A stretch of 64,000 bases of DNA from Bipolaris cookei (taxonomy: Eukaryota > Ascomycota > Dothideomycetes > Pleosporales > Pleosporaceae): the NCBI GenBank assembly GCA_002286855.1, contig NRSV01000011.1:558001-622000 (forward strand), in the 5' to 3' direction. Positions 22,430-35,240 of the stretch are shown in pieces. Below the pieces are notes generated by a model. It did not search any database and was not told the origin of the DNA. It saw only the letters and a program-made list of their open reading frames with translations. Made by a program: the position numbers and the translations under genes. Positions within the stretch are counted from its first letter, which is position 1. Each line of letters begins with the position of its first letter.

Positions 22430-24778
22430 TTAAGCAGCCCACTTGGTGGCAGAAGCACCCCTCTTGCTCCACTGGTGGTTGCCTTTGCTATCTCCCTTCC
22501 TGTTCTTCTCTTCAAAAAGCTTCTTGCTCAGCTGTTTGTACAAGAACTTGCCATTGTTGTTGAAGTTGATGTTGTGGTCGGAGTCGGTGAAGTAAGTGTT
22601 TTGCATCTTCTCGGGGCTGACCATGTTGACCATGAGGAGATCGACGAGGGCAGCTGCGTTCTGGAAGTGGACGTTGTCGTCGCCGGTACCGTGCTGGATT
22701 ACTACACCACCCGCAATGTTCTTGAAGCCCGTGGCGTCGTGGACGCGGCTGCGGTTGTAGCCGTCGGGGTTGATCTCGGGAGTCTTCATGTAGCGCTCGG
22801 TGTAGAGGGAGTCGTAGAAGCGCCAGTCACTGACGGGGGCGGTGATCATGGCGTAGCTGATGATTGGGTCGCCGACTTCGACGACCTTGGAAGAGAGGTA
22901 GCCACCGTAGGACCAGCCCCAGATACCAATGTGCTCGCTGTCAACCCAAGAATTCTTAGCAAGTTCCTTAGCTGCCCAAATCTGATCTTCGGCCTCAAGT
23001 TGGCCCAGGTTAGACGCTACGGTAGAGCGGAAGGCACGGCCCTTGCGGCCAGTACCGCGGTTATCAACCGTGAGAGTGATGTACTCAAGCTCTGGGTCAG
23101 AGGCAACGTAGGCCTTCCAGTTCAGCGTGCTGAACTGCTTGTGCACTTCCTTGGCGTTGGGTCCACCGTATGGGATGAGGATGAGAGGGTACTTCTTGCT
23201 GGGGTCGAAGTTGGGTGGGAGACGAAGCATGGCATCGAGCGTGTAGCCTGATGGGTGCTCTAGGTCCAGGTATGTAATGTTGGGCAAGTTGTATTCCTGG
23301 AGTTTATTGTACAGCGCACTGTTGTTAACAATGGTACGGATGGGCTGGCTCGAGTTGAGCGAGTACAGTTCCTGGTATGGAACGTCGGGACCAGCATATC
23401 GTAGGACGTAGTAAGAGCCGCCGGACGAGAAAGAGCCAGTCCAGAAAGCAGCTTCCTTGTCGTTTACAAGGGCAGTCTTCTTTCCATAGAAGGTGACGGA
23501 GTACACGTGGGACTCCGTGCTGTGGTGCTCGGTGGAAGTGTAGTAGACCAAACCACGTTTGTAATCAACCTTGAGGATGGAGAGAACCTCCCACTCGCCG
23601 GAAGTGAGTGCAATTGGCTCTCCACCAGAAACTGGGAAGAGGTAGATGTGCGCCCAACCACTCTGATCAGAAATATCAAGGTAGAACTCGGTGGAGTTAC
23701 CGAAAGTGACATTTCCAGCTTCAAGAGCACCAATATAACGGATCTGCATCAAGTTCTCGAGCCATCCATCGGTGCCGTCACGCTCACGGGTGACCTTGGA
23801 CGAGCCGGCCTCGACGTCAACAGTCACTAGCTTCTCCAGATCTTGAACACGGTTGTAGGCACGGTAGATGACTTTGCTGTGGCCCTCGGTCAGCCAGGCG
23901 ACTTCACCAATGACGAGGTCATCTTCGGGGAAAGCGTCGATTGGTATGTTTGAGACTTCTCCGGACTCAACCTCGAGCAGGTTCAGAATGACAGTGGGAT
24001 TTTTGGTGCCGACCTTGGGGTAGCGCAGCTCAAGCTCGTTGGGGTATACGGGCATGTATTCCGCGTCGTTGTCGATGTAGTATGGGATTCTGAATGAGCC
24101 AACTCCGGTCTCGTTGAAGCTCAAGAAAGCAATCCTAGTGCCATCGGGAGAGTACCACAGAGTGTAGCGGTCGCCAAAGATCTCCTCCTCGTAAACCCAG
24201 TCGGGGACGGCGTTGAAGTAGTCTGGGCCGCCGTTCTCGGTGATTTGAGCAATGGAGCCATTTGTGTGGACATACAAGTTGTTTCCCTTGACGAAGGCGA
24301 CTTGGGATGAGGAAACGGGGCTCCATTCAGCATACTGAATGTCGCCAGCTTGCTCGGGGTCCAGAGGCACAGACTCGCCAGTTGCAACGTCCATGATCAG
24401 GTAGTCGGCAAAGTAAGAATGGCGGTACTGCTTGGTATAGTTGACAGCCCACATGACTTTGCTAGCATCGGGCGAGATGAAGAAGTCCCAGTAGTCTTCT
24501 GGGATTTTATCCGCGGAGATGAAGGTGGATGATTCGCCCGTCGCGACATTCTCGAAAACAAGGTCTCCAGAAGTGGCTGGGTAGATGTAATCACCATCTT
24601 TGCCAATTCCAACCCAGCTAAATGAACGGGCGCTAGCAGCCAAGGAGCCAGGGCTGGCGGTGGTCTCGTTGTAGGATAGGCGCTTGGAACCGTTGCCGAG
24701 AGGTTGGTGTGGCTTGCGGGGAGGCTCAATGGCCTGGATCAGCGGCAATACCGCTGCGAGGAGGGCGAAAGAACGCAT
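22430..24778 (-). CDS. Secreted dipeptidyl peptidase IV
   Basis: An intronless frame of 782 residues. A signal peptide is evident (MRSFALLAAVLPLIQAIE, cleavage near 16-18) and there is no membrane anchor, so this is the secreted DPP IV type rather than the vacuolar DAP type. An N-terminal beta-propeller (about 50-500) is followed by an alpha/beta hydrolase domain. The catalytic Ser is 623 in GWSYGGYLS, Asp is 700/701 in GTGDDNVHF, and His is 735 in DSDHNINF. The Glu pair needed to bind the substrate amino terminus is suggested by DWVYEEEIFG near residue 200. The enzyme removes X-Pro or X-Ala dipeptides. Several NxS/T sites suggest glycosylation. Confidence 0.96.
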   Translation of the reverse strand: MRSFALLAAVLPLIQAIEPPRKPHQPLGNGSKRLSYNETTASPGSLAASARSFSWVGIGKDGDYIYPATSGDLVFENVATGESSTFISADKIPEDYWDFFISPDASKVMWAVNYTKQYRHSYFADYLIMDVATGESVPLDPEQAGDIQYAEWSPVSSSQVAFVKGNNLYVHTNGSIAQITENGGPDYFNAVPDWVYEEEIFGDRYTLWYSPDGTRIAFLSFNETGVGSFRIPYYIDNDAEYMPVYPNELELRYPKVGTKNPTVILNLLEVESGEVSNIPIDAFPEDDLVIGEVAWLTEGHSKVIYRAYNRVQDLEKLVTVDVEAGSSKVTRERDGTDGWLENLMQIRYIGALEAGNVTFGNSTEFYLDISDQSGWAHIYLFPVSGGEPIALTSGEWEVLSILKVDYKRGLVYYTSTEHHSTESHVYSVTFYGKKTALVNDKEAAFWTGSFSSGGSYYVLRYAGPDVPYQELYSLNSSQPIRTIVNNSALYNKLQEYNLPNITYLDLEHPSGYTLDAMLRLPPNFDPSKKYPLILIPYGGPNAKEVHKQFSTLNWKAYVASDPELEYITLTVDNRGTGRKGRAFRSTVASNLGQLEAEDQIWAAKELAKNSWVDSEHIGIWGWSYGGYLSSKVVEVGDPIISYAMITAPVSDWRFYDSLYTERYMKTPEINPDGYNRSRVHDATGFKNIAGGVVIQHGTGDDNVHFQNAAALVDLLMVNMVSPEKMQNTYFTDSDHNINFNNNGKFLYKQLSKKLFEEKNRKGDSKGNHQWSKRGASATKWAA

Positions 24779-27700
24779 GGTGAAGAGAAATACGAGGTCA
24801 GACCCCAGAACCTTTCAACAAAGAAGGTCGATGATGGAAGCCCACGCAGCAGCCCGAGGTGCACGGATGACGTCCTCGCACCACTTGGTCGTCTGAACAA
24901 CTTGTCGTGCAAGAAGACGAGACGAAAACGCCAAATCGACCGTGCTGTGCAATATGGTAGTATTGTGTTCTTTATGTACCGTTGATGCGCAAATTGGTCT
25001 AATTGATGTTTGCATTCGAGCTTCCGCATTGAGCAGGTGTTAAGCGTCCCAAGGCCGACTGGTGTTTGCCAAGAAGCCCAAAGCAATCGGCCTCCCGGAT
25101 AAACAAGGGCCCTAGAGGACGCCTGGTGTTGGCCACCTGGATTATCGGAGCGCGTTTTCATCAGATAGGAAGGTAGATCCAAAATCACTGCAGTCTGCAT
25201 CTTCCAAGAGCTCGCGGAACAGTCGGTACATCCCTCCCCAGAATCATGGCGCAGAGCTGATAGGCCATGTCCCCTGTGGCCGTCTCCATTTATTTCCGGA
25301 CAAACGTCAATAGAATGCTCGGTGACGCAGGGGCGAGAGAGGTCTCCTTGGATGCTGGAAGGAACGCCAAGCCGCTGCTAGTACGCTAATCGCGTTTCTT
25401 GCCCTTATCGCACCTTGCCTAAGCTTTTACAACTTCTACTTCTGGCCGTCATCAGCTCTTGTTTGATTCTTGACTATCTATCCACTCAGCTCCCGCCAGG
25501 TTACTGTGAGGGAAACCACATCTGTGACGATGTGAACAAGGCACACATCTCACGACGCTCTTAACGACATTTCCGACTGATGGCGCAATTCTTGTCCGTC
25601 CTTGCGTACGCCTTGCTTTTCCACCAAAACCAAATGGCGACCGTCCCGCTACAGATCAATGTAAACTGGGCAAAGGATTCGTTGGTGCATCTGCATTGGG
25701 TAGAGGAATGTTCCCCTTCGGCTGATAACAAGGGTTATCGCCTATTGACCATGCTCTATTCACCCAATCTCTACTGTTAATGAGACCAGCAATTGATTGG
25801 GAGGGCGAATTGCAGCAGGGAGCAACCGAACATTAAATGCGTATCAAAGTCGCGCTTGGAAGATGCTATCACTTGATTTTGGTCCGCTAAACTCGCTCAT
25901 ACGACCCGTCCTAGTACCCATCAGTCAGGAGAGCTCTCTGGAGTCACGGAGTCATTATCATGGCTTCGTGCATAAACTTCCCTTTGTTTTTTCTCTGATA
26001 TGACACAAAGGACTACCATAGACGTCGTTGAAGTAACGCTTTTTTCGCTGACATCAGATCCCGGCATATTCCACGTTCCGCGCACCAATCATCCAGTCCC
26101 TGCCTTAGAAGTCCCTCCGCCATTCAGCGAACCGTAAGCCCTGGATATAAAACAGCATCTCTATATCGCAAAATGATGTTGCAAGAAGATTGAATACTGG
26201 GATTGGTGATTGAAACAATATACTGGAGCTGAGCCAACACGGCTTCTTCGGAATCCATCGACCCAAGTTAGCCACGGTCACAAGTCTGAGTTTACATTCT
26301 TCCATCCCAGGCCTTAGTAGCTCCCAAACGACTTTTATCATTCCAAGCCTTACTTGACTTTTCTTGTCTGCCTGTAAAAATCTTACCGTAACGGGCTAGT
26401 GGTGCCAGGGTATGAACAGCTTCCTTATATCCGCCCAGCACCTTGGCACAATCTCTTGGATGCTAGTTTCCCCTTCGGCCCTCTTACGATAGCTGCGATT
26501 TTTCTCTAGTGAAGATGTAGGCTTATTTTGCCTTCTAGGACTACTAATCATTGTTCCTCTTGTCTCTAGCTCTAGACAGAAGCGCTCGGGTGCCGTTCCA
26601 AACCACATCCAGTGCCAACTAAGAATTGACTTCAATTTCTTGTCGCATCTATCTCTACTCCTTCGTTCCATTACATTCTCGTATCATATGTACATCTCAG
26701 CCCGAGCGATGTTGCCGCATACGTCTATCTAGTATTGCCAGGACTCTACAAGGCCCCCAAACACGATGAACAGGTAGTCGTACTCTTATTCCCGTACCCC
26801 GGCCCATCCCCAGGTAATACCAAACACCCTATCGATACGCGCTTACATCGCGCATCCTAACCAAATCAGCACGATGCCGCGAGAAGCACAACACCAACAT
26901 GCCGTACCGACACGTAGATAAACGGGGGCCAAGATACACCCCTCAAGGGTCACGCAGGGCAAAAAACTACAGCAGGCAAGTGCAAGGGCAGCCATACAGA
27001 AAAGCGGGGATACGGCCCGCTAGTGTGGTCTTGATTAGGCCCTTCCTCGCCCCTTCCCTCACATCATACCCACATGCTCGTCTTGCAACGTGCATTGACG
27101 AAAAACATGGGCCACTGGGTGCCTGGGCAAGCGTGAAGAGACTGTTGGGAAGGGACAAAAGGGTATCGCACGTTCGTTACAAAATGCGGGAAAAAAAGCA
27201 GGTTGACAGGTGTGCGACTGGGAAAAAAGGGTCTTGCTGCAAAGCGGTGAGGTGATTGGAGCTTGAGTGCACGCCATGTGTAGAAACGACTGGCTCTAAG
27301 AAAAATATTTCTTCTCGACATTGCTTTGGTTCACGTGGTTGACACGGGACCATTGTCGAGATCACGTTTTAGCGATTGACGGTTTTTACTGCTTGCATCC
27401 TTGCATTTTTTGTTTTACAGGTTTGTGGTGCTGCGCGCGCAAAAGTTAAATACCAAGACGTCAGCGTTTTAAGACGTCATTTGCGGTCGCCAACTACTTG
27501 GATAATCTTGGTGCTCGTCATTTTGGATTTATTATTTGGATTTGGGGGCGTAATGGTGAGTCATAAGTACTTCATCGCGACTTGCCTGGAGAGACTAGAG
27601 GTGAAAGTGCGATGGAGGGGAAGCAGGGTCAGCGTTCAACGCGCTGCTTATGGAAGGCTTGCGTTTCTTTTCTTTTCCAGGAAGACTACATTGCGTAACG

Positions 27701-28646
27701 AGTGTGAGAAGTTATCCAGTAATTAAAGTTTGTTGACAACGCCGTGTCCATCTCCAATCGGTGAATTGCAGTCTAGTCTGCCCATTGCGTCCATCGAGGG
27801 TAATACTGTACGCAGCACGAAGCGGTCATCCGTCAAATATATTCTCTCTGGTGTCCTGGTCAAGTCTGGGTCACAGATGTCATTATTCCCGAAGCTCATC
27901 TTGGAAATGTTGTCGCCCTTATGCCGGTAAATGACCTGAAACGCGAGGTGTTCGCGCTGTCATTACACTGTCGGCACGGGTGGTATCGGAGCTGCGAAAT
28001 GTTGACTGTCAACAACGCATGCACAAGTTCTAGATGCGTGGGAAGCAGGGCCTTGATATGCACAGGTGGGCTCGAAGTAGCGGTGGCATGTTGGCTTACA
28101 GTTGTCTGTTGGCGGTGCTCGGCACCGCGTCACGGATGCAAGAGGCTGGAAAAAAGTGGAGCAAGGCACCGCCACACCCGGCACCAAAACATCCGTCGCA
28201 AGACCTTGTCTTTGAAACAATATTGCAAACACATCCAGAAATAGACCCTTTTTCCCAGTTTCAGCAGCTCTGTGAAATGAAAGGAGGGGATTGAAGATGG
28301 TGTTGAGGGGCAGCAAGGCCACCGCAGAGAGCGAGAAGCAGCCAGAAGTTGTCGTGGACCACGTCGCATCGCTCGGCACAAACGGCCAATCAGACGCGTG
28401 GTTTGTGGCTTTGTCGTCATGCGCCACCCTTCAGTGACGTCGGTTTCCTGAAACCAAGCGCACCCTGGTCATGGCACCCATCATCGCTGCGCCTGGCGGT
28501 TCAAAGGCATAAAAGCACAGGGAAGCTGCTCTTGCGTCGCATCACTTTCTGCCAATCTCCTCACCGTAGTAGACATTCCCAAAAGACCACACCATCTGTA
28601 GCCCCCCAAGCACCCTACCCCGTTATCTATTTGATATATCCCCAAC
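24779..28646. other. Long intergenic stretch, no supported gene
   Basis: A 3.9 kb region with many short overlapping frames and no recognisable domain. The frame at 27376-27726 begins with a hydrophobic stretch (MTVFTACILAFFVLQVCG) and has a second hydrophobic run (IILVLVILDLLFGFGGV), but no family or splice-linked extension was found. No transposon ends were seen. Confidence 0.45.
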
Positions 28647-29202
28647 ATGGTTGCTCCGGCTATCCTCATGGGCGTTCGCGGCGTCCAGGTGCTTTTCAGC
28701 ATCATCGTCCTTGGCTTGAGTGCATATCGTAAGTAAAATCGGCTTATTGTTTCTGAAGCTTTTGCTGATCATGTTTCTAGTCGTTGATGCATACATTACC
28801 TGGGTACCAGGAAGCGTTGCCTTTATGCTCTTCACCTCCATCTGGACCCTTCTTGTCGTCGCCTACCTGATTCTTGCCCCTACCCGCTTTCCTGCAGCTG
28901 CTCACAAGTATGCTGTCGCCGGTGTCGACTTCATCACCATGATCTTTTGGTTCGCCGCTTTCGTCGCCGTGGCTACGCGCTGGGGCGGCGAGTGGTGGGT
29001 TGGCCATGGCACCTTCTGGAGCTGTGGTGTTGCTGCTATTATTTTTGGAGCATTCCTCTGGTATGTAAATCTACATGTCTTTGTGTTGTGACAGCTTTCT
29101 GACAAGGCTAGGTTGACATTTGTCGCTACCACTATACTTGCTGCGCTACATGTCCGTGGCTCAGCAAGCAGCGACCCCGCCCCACCTATGACTAACGTCT
29201 AA
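28647..29202 (+). CDS. MARVEL-domain membrane protein, three exons
   Basis: Exons 28647-28728, 28781-29060 and 29112-29202 give 150 residues. The introns are 52 and 51 nt with GTAAGT...CTAG and GTATGT...CTAG ends. Four hydrophobic segments are visible: ILMGVRGVQVLFSIIVLGLS, VAFMLFTSIWTLLVVAYLIL, GVDFITMIFWFAAFVAVAT and a last one spanning the final splice (GVAAIIFGAFLWLTFVATTI). This four-helix pattern with the RGVQ start of helix 1 is typical of fungal MARVEL proteins at the plasma membrane or in vesicles. The short C-terminal tail ends APPMTNV. The specific role is unknown. Confidence 0.87.
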
Positions 29203-30740
29203 GCAACGATTTACTATTGTTACACTTCGACCTATACCCACTGCACACGAAAGCACTGGCTAGCTTCTAGCCACCCAGGAAATGATACCCCAAACTATCT
29301 CTTTGACTTGTTCTCGTCCGTCTCTAGGGAGTGCGGGACTCGGCGTTTGTACTTGGCGTGTATGATATGTTGTTACGAAGTCTTGTTAGGATTTTATGGA
29401 TTCCTGTAGCCGTACGCTTAATGAAACTAGTTCCTTTAAATACGCTTTTTGCTGACATGTGTCGTCGTAATCGTGGTGTTGTCAGTAGCACTGGAAAGTA
29501 TTACGCCATCGCGTAGTTGTTAGCCATTGCCTGCGACGGCGTCTGTTGCTGTCCGTAATTGTTGGTTGTGCGAAAAACGCGTAATAGCAGCGTGCAATTG
29601 TGGCATCATGCCCAGCATTTGCATACGCTTGTTGTCGGCCTCTTGTTGGCCACGTGATAATCCTCCAGCCTGTCGCTGTCCGCATTCCGGAGCGAATGCA
29701 GCGGGTCTCCCACACACCCAAACTACCTTGCGACCCAGGTTCTTTTTGTATTACTTGGCCAACATCTCACACTCTCCCATGTTTCCACAAAACCGTTATA
29801 ATTGATTAAGGCGACCAACGTGCCAACTTTCCTCTTAATTGACCTGCATAGGTGGTGTGCATGGAGACCCACAATAATCCCTTCGCTTGTGCAGTCGGAG
29901 CAAATGGCACGTTTGCCCTCCCCAGCAGCCGATGGTGGCACGGATGCATTCATTGAGCCACGGGCTTGGTTTGAGTCGGGAGAGATTCACACGAATGGTT
30001 GCGCTTGTCGTACATACAGGCGCCCACTCCTCCGGCATCCGTTTTATCGGTCTTGCCGTATACGAGCCGCAACAGATGTCAGGCGCTGTCAGATTTCATA
30101 TCCCTACCTTGGCCTCGCTTATACCATTATTTACTTTCCCTACCGCCCTACCAAACCACGTGCAGTGTGGGGCCAGCCATGGCCACAGCAGTGTGATGTA
30201 AAACTCCGATTCTGCATCGTACAGTATCTAGATATTGGCAAATTCGACTGCGATATGTACGTTTCCGGCACGCACACCGAGCCGGTGGGAAGCAGGGCAC
30301 GCTAAGGGCAAACACGAGAGCGGCCAGGGACGCCACTGAAACTCGATAGTGCAACCACCGACAACCTGGATCACTCGAGAATGGACAGGTTAAACACACG
30401 GTTGCAGCAGCGGTTGTGTACGAAAGAGGCGACAGTTCGGCCTTCTTTCACCAGTGTTCGGTCCAGTGTCGCCCGGCTATTGGACCACCACGACCAATTT
30501 AACCGGTGCCAAGCTGTGCAAGCCCATTCCGCCGAGACACTTCTCCAATACAAGTTGGCGCTTCGGTAGTACGGTCACGGTCTCCGTCTTAGCACGCCCT
30601 TGCCCCGGGCCATCTGGGGTAACGAGCCGGGGTAGTGGGTCGTGTTTGCGGCGGCAGGCTGTATAAAGCATGTCAACCCCCACTGTGCTCCATTCCTGGT
30701 ACCCATCCCTCACTTCGCTGCTATCAAACCCGTCGTCATC
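29203..30740. other. Intergenic, no supported gene
   Basis: About 1.5 kb. Open frames of 60-167 codons overlap on both strands without motifs. The last 100 nt include GCTGTATAAAGCA near 30660, a TATA-like box about 80 nt before the transporter ATG. Confidence 0.5.
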
Positions 30741-32584
30741 ATGGTGGGCGTTCAGAAACTCGCGGAGGGCACTTCTGCCGAGCCCATCATCACCCGCATG
30801 TTGGAGCAAGACAAGGTACGATGGTGGAAGAAAAGAAACCTCCGACTCATGTATGTCTGGCTTTTCTGCTGCTGCATGGGTGTTGAGATTACATCTGGTT
30901 TCGACTCTCAACTCATTGGCACCCTTCAATTCTCGGTCCCCTTCAACAAGTGTACGTTCTCCATGTGCTTTGTGTTCCTGGCCCGTTACTAAGAGAGATA
31001 GACTTCGGAGACGGCTACCGCGACAAGGATGGAGAGCACTCCATTAACCCGAAAATCATTGGTTTCATGTCTGCATGCTACCAACTCGGTTCCATTCTTG
31101 CAGTTCCCGTCGCCCCGTGGCTGAACCAGCGTTATGGTAGACGCATGGCCATCTTCGTTGGTTCCGTCATCATGGTTGTTGGCGCTCTTCTGCAAGGATT
31201 TGCCCAGCATGGTAAGTTTTACTCCATGCCCACCATCAAGTCGTAATGCTCACAACCATCAGTCGGCATGTACATCATTGCACGTATGCTACTCGGATTC
31301 GGAATTCTTTTTGCCATCATTGCCGGATCGTCCTTGATTGGAGAGCTTGCCCACCCGAAAGAACGACCATTTATGACCTCTCTCTTCAATGCCTCGTACT
31401 TTATTGGTTCTATCACGGCCGCTGCAATTTCAATCAAGACAACCACCATTGGTGGAAACTGGGGCTGGCGACTTCCTTCGCTTCTGCAGATCTGCCCTTC
31501 GATCCTGCAGATTTGCACTGTTTGGTAAGATGCCACTTTATTCCAAAACGACACTCGCTGATATGGCTAGGTTGCTCCCTGAGAGCCCCCGTTGGCTGAT
31601 CAGCCGTGACCGTGACGACGAGGCCTATGCTATTTTGGTCAAATACCACGCTGAAGACGACGCCAACTCCATCCTCGTGCAAGCTGAAATGGCCCAGATT
31701 CGATCCACAATCAAGCTCGAGATGGAGAACTCCAAGCAATCCTGGATAGACATGATCCGAACCCGTGGCATGCGCCGACGTGTCATCATCTCAGTCTTCT
31801 TGGGTCTGTTCACCCAGATGAGCGGCAACACTCTACTCTCTTACTACCAAAAGCTGCTCTTCAACTTGATGGGTTTTACCGATAACAACACAAAGACACG
31901 CATCAACATGGCCAACCAGTGCTGGAGTTTGTTGAACGCTGTCGTTATCGCTCTTGTGGTCACCCGATTCCCCCGTCGTAAGATGTTCATGCTTTCCGCT
32001 GGATCTATGGTCATGGTCTTCATGGCCATTACCATTACTCTGCACTCACTCCAGCAAGCCGACAAAGCTGGAACCACCAACTCACCGGCTCAGATCGCAT
32101 CTCTGTTCTTCTACTTTGCTTATTCTCCTTGTTACAACATCGGAAACAACTCGCTTACATACACTTACCTTGTCGAGCTGTTTCCCTATGCGCAACGTAC
32201 TATGGGTATCGGTATCGAACAAATTTTCGGAAAGCTGGCTGGCTTCTTCTCCATCTACGTCAATCCTATCGCTCTTACTGCCATTGAGTGGAAGTACTTT
32301 GCCATCTACTGCGCATGGATCTCATTCGAGTTCTCGTTCATCTACTTCATGTACCCCGAGACGTACAACCGCACTCTCGAAGAATTGGCATTCTGTAAGT
32401 TCATCTCCTCACTCTCCATCATTTCTCACAAATATCATCTGCTGACTATTGTCTCCCAGTGTTCGAAGACGATCTTGCCGATGAGGCTACCAGGGCAACC
32501 GAGAAGTCGGTTAACCAAGTTCAAGACAGTACAGTCGTGGACCATGGTAAGACTGGAACTACTATGATCGAACGCGCTGCTTAG
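30741..32584 (+). CDS. MFS sugar transporter (lactose/hexose permease type), five exons
   Basis: Exons 30741-30951, 31002-31211, 31263-31524, 31571-32394 and 32460-32584 keep frame throughout and give 543 residues. All introns are 46-65 nt with GT-AG ends. Sugar-porter signatures are present: GFDSQLIG in helix 1, NQRYGRRMA in loop 2-3, ARMLLGFG, PESPRWLISR in the central loop, NNSLTYTYLVELFPYAQR and PETYNRTLEEL after helix 12. This places it in the LAC12-like branch of fungal sugar porters. It would import a sugar with protons at the plasma membrane. The substrate cannot be told from sequence. Confidence 0.93.
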
Positions 32585-33224
32585 AGATGTTTTCTTGGAA
32601 AACAAGTCACTCTTTTCGGCCATTTTGAGATACGTAGTTTGCACCAATAAATAATTCAGAGCAGGTGATGATTTATGATATCGAAAGAGGTCACGGCTAC
32701 ATCACTACTGTTGCAATAAACGATATAAGATTTTACTATCAAATATGAGTCACCATGCCTAAATGCTGCATTAGCTTATGCGGCGAACTGATTGCTCGTG
32801 TTCGTCAATGCAAGGTAGCAAAATTGTTTTCACTGTTTCCAACATTGCCAAAATCATCATGCGCAGTTGCACACGTGATGAAGTGCACATACCCCTGTCT
32901 TCCAACCATATTGTAGATGTTGTGAAATTAGTTTGTTAATACCATGTTGGGTTTAGCGGAGCAGTGCTATGTGCTCACCGTACTTGATTCGGCCTCAAGT
33001 TCAAGACAAGCATTGTGTGTAAAACATTATGAAGCTACGACACATGGATATATATCATGAAGGAAAAAAAGAGATAAAGGGAGGCCATGTTCACAATGGG
33101 GGCTGTTTCAACAATGTGGAACCCGGGTTTGTATTAAAATGCACTTTCCCTTCGAACAACCCTTCGTTTACAACTTGTCAACTAGACAGTGTATTCACGT
33201 ACAGCCACCAGAAATATTCTCACT
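32585..33224. other. Intergenic, AT-rich, no gene seen
   Basis: 640 nt between two plus-strand genes. It presumably holds the terminator of the transporter and the promoter of the coiled-coil gene. Confidence 0.55.
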
Positions 33225-34646
33225 ATGAATCGCAACACTACCCCGAGTTCCACATCTACCATTGTATCACTGACGGACGCTCGAGATGGCGCGACACGAC
33301 GTCATGACAACATGGTCACCTCTGCACAGGCTGCCGAGACAGTCTTTCTAAAAAGGCAGCTGGAATCGTTGAGACGGGCCAAAGCTCAGGCTAGCAAGAA
33401 GTCCGATGAGTTGTTCCAGGAAATTTCCGTCTGGTCGGAAAAGTTTGAGAAGGAAAAAGCTCGAAGGACGCAAAGTGAGGAAAAATTGTCGAAAGAACGC
33501 CGTGTAGTCCTTGAGCTCAAGAAGGAGATGAAGGAACTAAGGGAGACGGCTAATAAAGAAGTGAGGGAAGTAAAGTCTCAACTTGAGAATGAGAGGAAGA
33601 AGTGGGCTGAACGAAGGCTATTTACTAACAGAAAGTCTAAGGGTGTCGTCCAAACCAGCGCCTCCACTCTAGAAGACCGTATCAAGTATTTGGAAGAAGA
33701 AAATGCTCGGCTAGAATTGCTAACCAAACCCCACTGTTGCGAGGGGATTTACGAGGAAGCCCAGCGACAAATCGATGATGCTCTGGTACTTCTGGGAGCT
33801 GCGGAAGCTGAGGTCGAGGAGCTGCGCTATCTTGAGAGTGTTAATGAAGAGCTTATGGAGAAGTACGACGCTGATTTACAACAGATTGAGGACCTAATCT
33901 GTGAGCTAGAGTGTTGCAAAGGCAAAGTCAGGGAACCTGAAAACGAAATTGCTACTGCCGATGAGCAGCGGAACTTGGAATCCCCCACACCTCCCAATAT
34001 TAATGTCTCCGCTACTACAAACGGTGCATACACCACGCCCATCGAATCCTGGAATGAAACCGCAGAAACTGATTATCTTAGGCAGTCTCTCCACGACGTA
34101 GAAACTGAAAACGAAAACCTAATCCGCGCTATCGCCAAGCTCTCCCACGAGCACTGCGACACAATGGTCGAACTAGACAGGCTTTCTGAAAACATACTCT
34201 TCCTACACCACGCAAACCTCGAACTCGAGGCTCAAAACGACGGTCTAGCATCCCAACTCCAAACCGCTCTCCAGCATCTCCGCGCCAAAAATGAAGACAC
34301 CAGGCGGGATCATCCAATTCACCACCGCACCTACACTACTTTCTCAGACCCAGGCTTCGCCACCACCCTCCCCACACCGGATTCCAATGTCCACATCCCC
34401 ATAACCATCCGCCTATACGAGAAATGCGACTGGTCCCTCCTCTACCATGTCCAACGCACTCTCTTCCGTATTTCTCCCTTGCAAGTCGACGGCCCTTCAT
34501 ATCTCGTACGCGAGTTTGTGGCTAGGATGCAAAATGCAGATGCAGAATTTCAGGAGACGAAGGAGAGGGTGGAGAGGTTGGAGCGGGCATTTGAGGTGGG
34601 TGTGCAGGAGATGGAGGTGTTGAAGAGGGGTAGGTGGGGGTTTTGA
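33225..34646 (+). CDS. Coiled-coil protein, function unknown
   Basis: A single-exon frame. ATG at 33225 (MNRNTTPSSTSTIVSLTDAR) is preferred over the frame's first ATG 12 codons upstream because the start of the protein is Ser/Thr-rich there and the context is better (TCACTATGA); the product is 473 residues. From about residue 35 to 310 there are long runs of E/K/R/L heptads (for example KRQLESLRRAKAQASKKSDE), with a break around a Pro-rich linker (SPTPPNINVSATT), then further coiled coil. The C-terminal block ITIRLYEKCDWSLLYHVQRT looks globular. No motor, kinase or other domain was recognised. Confidence 0.75.
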   Translation: MNRNTTPSSTSTIVSLTDARDGATRRHDNMVTSAQAAETVFLKRQLESLRRAKAQASKKSDELFQEISVWSEKFEKEKARRTQSEEKLSKERRVVLELKKEMKELRETANKEVREVKSQLENERKKWAERRLFTNRKSKGVVQTSASTLEDRIKYLEEENARLELLTKPHCCEGIYEEAQRQIDDALVLLGAAEAEVEELRYLESVNEELMEKYDADLQQIEDLICELECCKGKVREPENEIATADEQRNLESPTPPNINVSATTNGAYTTPIESWNETAETDYLRQSLHDVETENENLIRAIAKLSHEHCDTMVELDRLSENILFLHHANLELEAQNDGLASQLQTALQHLRAKNEDTRRDHPIHHRTYTTFSDPGFATTLPTPDSNVHIPITIRLYEKCDWSLLYHVQRTLFRISPLQVDGPSYLVREFVARMQNADAEFQETKERVERLERAFEVGVQEMEVLKRGRWGF

Positions 34647-35240
34647 TGGGGGGTTTTGGAGGGGGAGAGTTGGATTCATGTGATTAGATGATTTTTTATG
34701 TTATTTTTTTTCTCTTACACATAATTAGTTGTTAGACTAGGGCTGGAATTAGATTTCATATCAATGTACCTGTTAGCGCGGCGGTTTTGGTGGTCATTGT
34801 ACAGAGTGAAAGTGATGCACACGTGATGTCAGAAGGACCTGGATCAGTCTAGCCTTTCTCAGGACTTTTATGACTATTTGGGATGGATTGTGGCGTCTTT
34901 TTTGGGTTTATATACTTGCGTACATGGTTACGTTGCCCCATACGATGCTTCTGCTACTAGTTGAGGTTACGTATGTCATTGCTAGAGCGAGGCCCGTGCA
35001 CAGCCGTACATCTCCGGTTGTGGCTGCGGCAAGGCTATGTGAGGTATTTTACCTGAGGAAAGACCAGGTTATAGGTTTGCAATTGGACGCCAATGAATGT
35101 GTGTGGCTGATTTCAGCCACACTAGTCGTATCCATCGTTTTACGTAGAAGTGATAATAAACATGTGCGACCATTCACACCACATGTTCCATACCTTGTGT
35201 TCCATAACTCACAACGACTACAACTAACTCCATCCCAAAT
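34647..35240. other. Intergenic, no supported gene
   Basis: 600 nt. The open frame at 34870 (+) has some hydrophobic character but runs in a different frame into the next gene and has no motif. Confidence 0.5.

Noticed and set aside
22403..23251. 282-codon plus-strand frame opposite DPP IV
   Set aside because: Val/Gly/Asp-rich antisense shadow of the protease gene.
28039..30300. GTGGGAAGCAGGGC occurring near 28040 and near 30288 as a possible regulatory motif
   Set aside because: A few 14-mer repeats are expected by chance in 64 kb. The two sites have no consistent position relative to genes.
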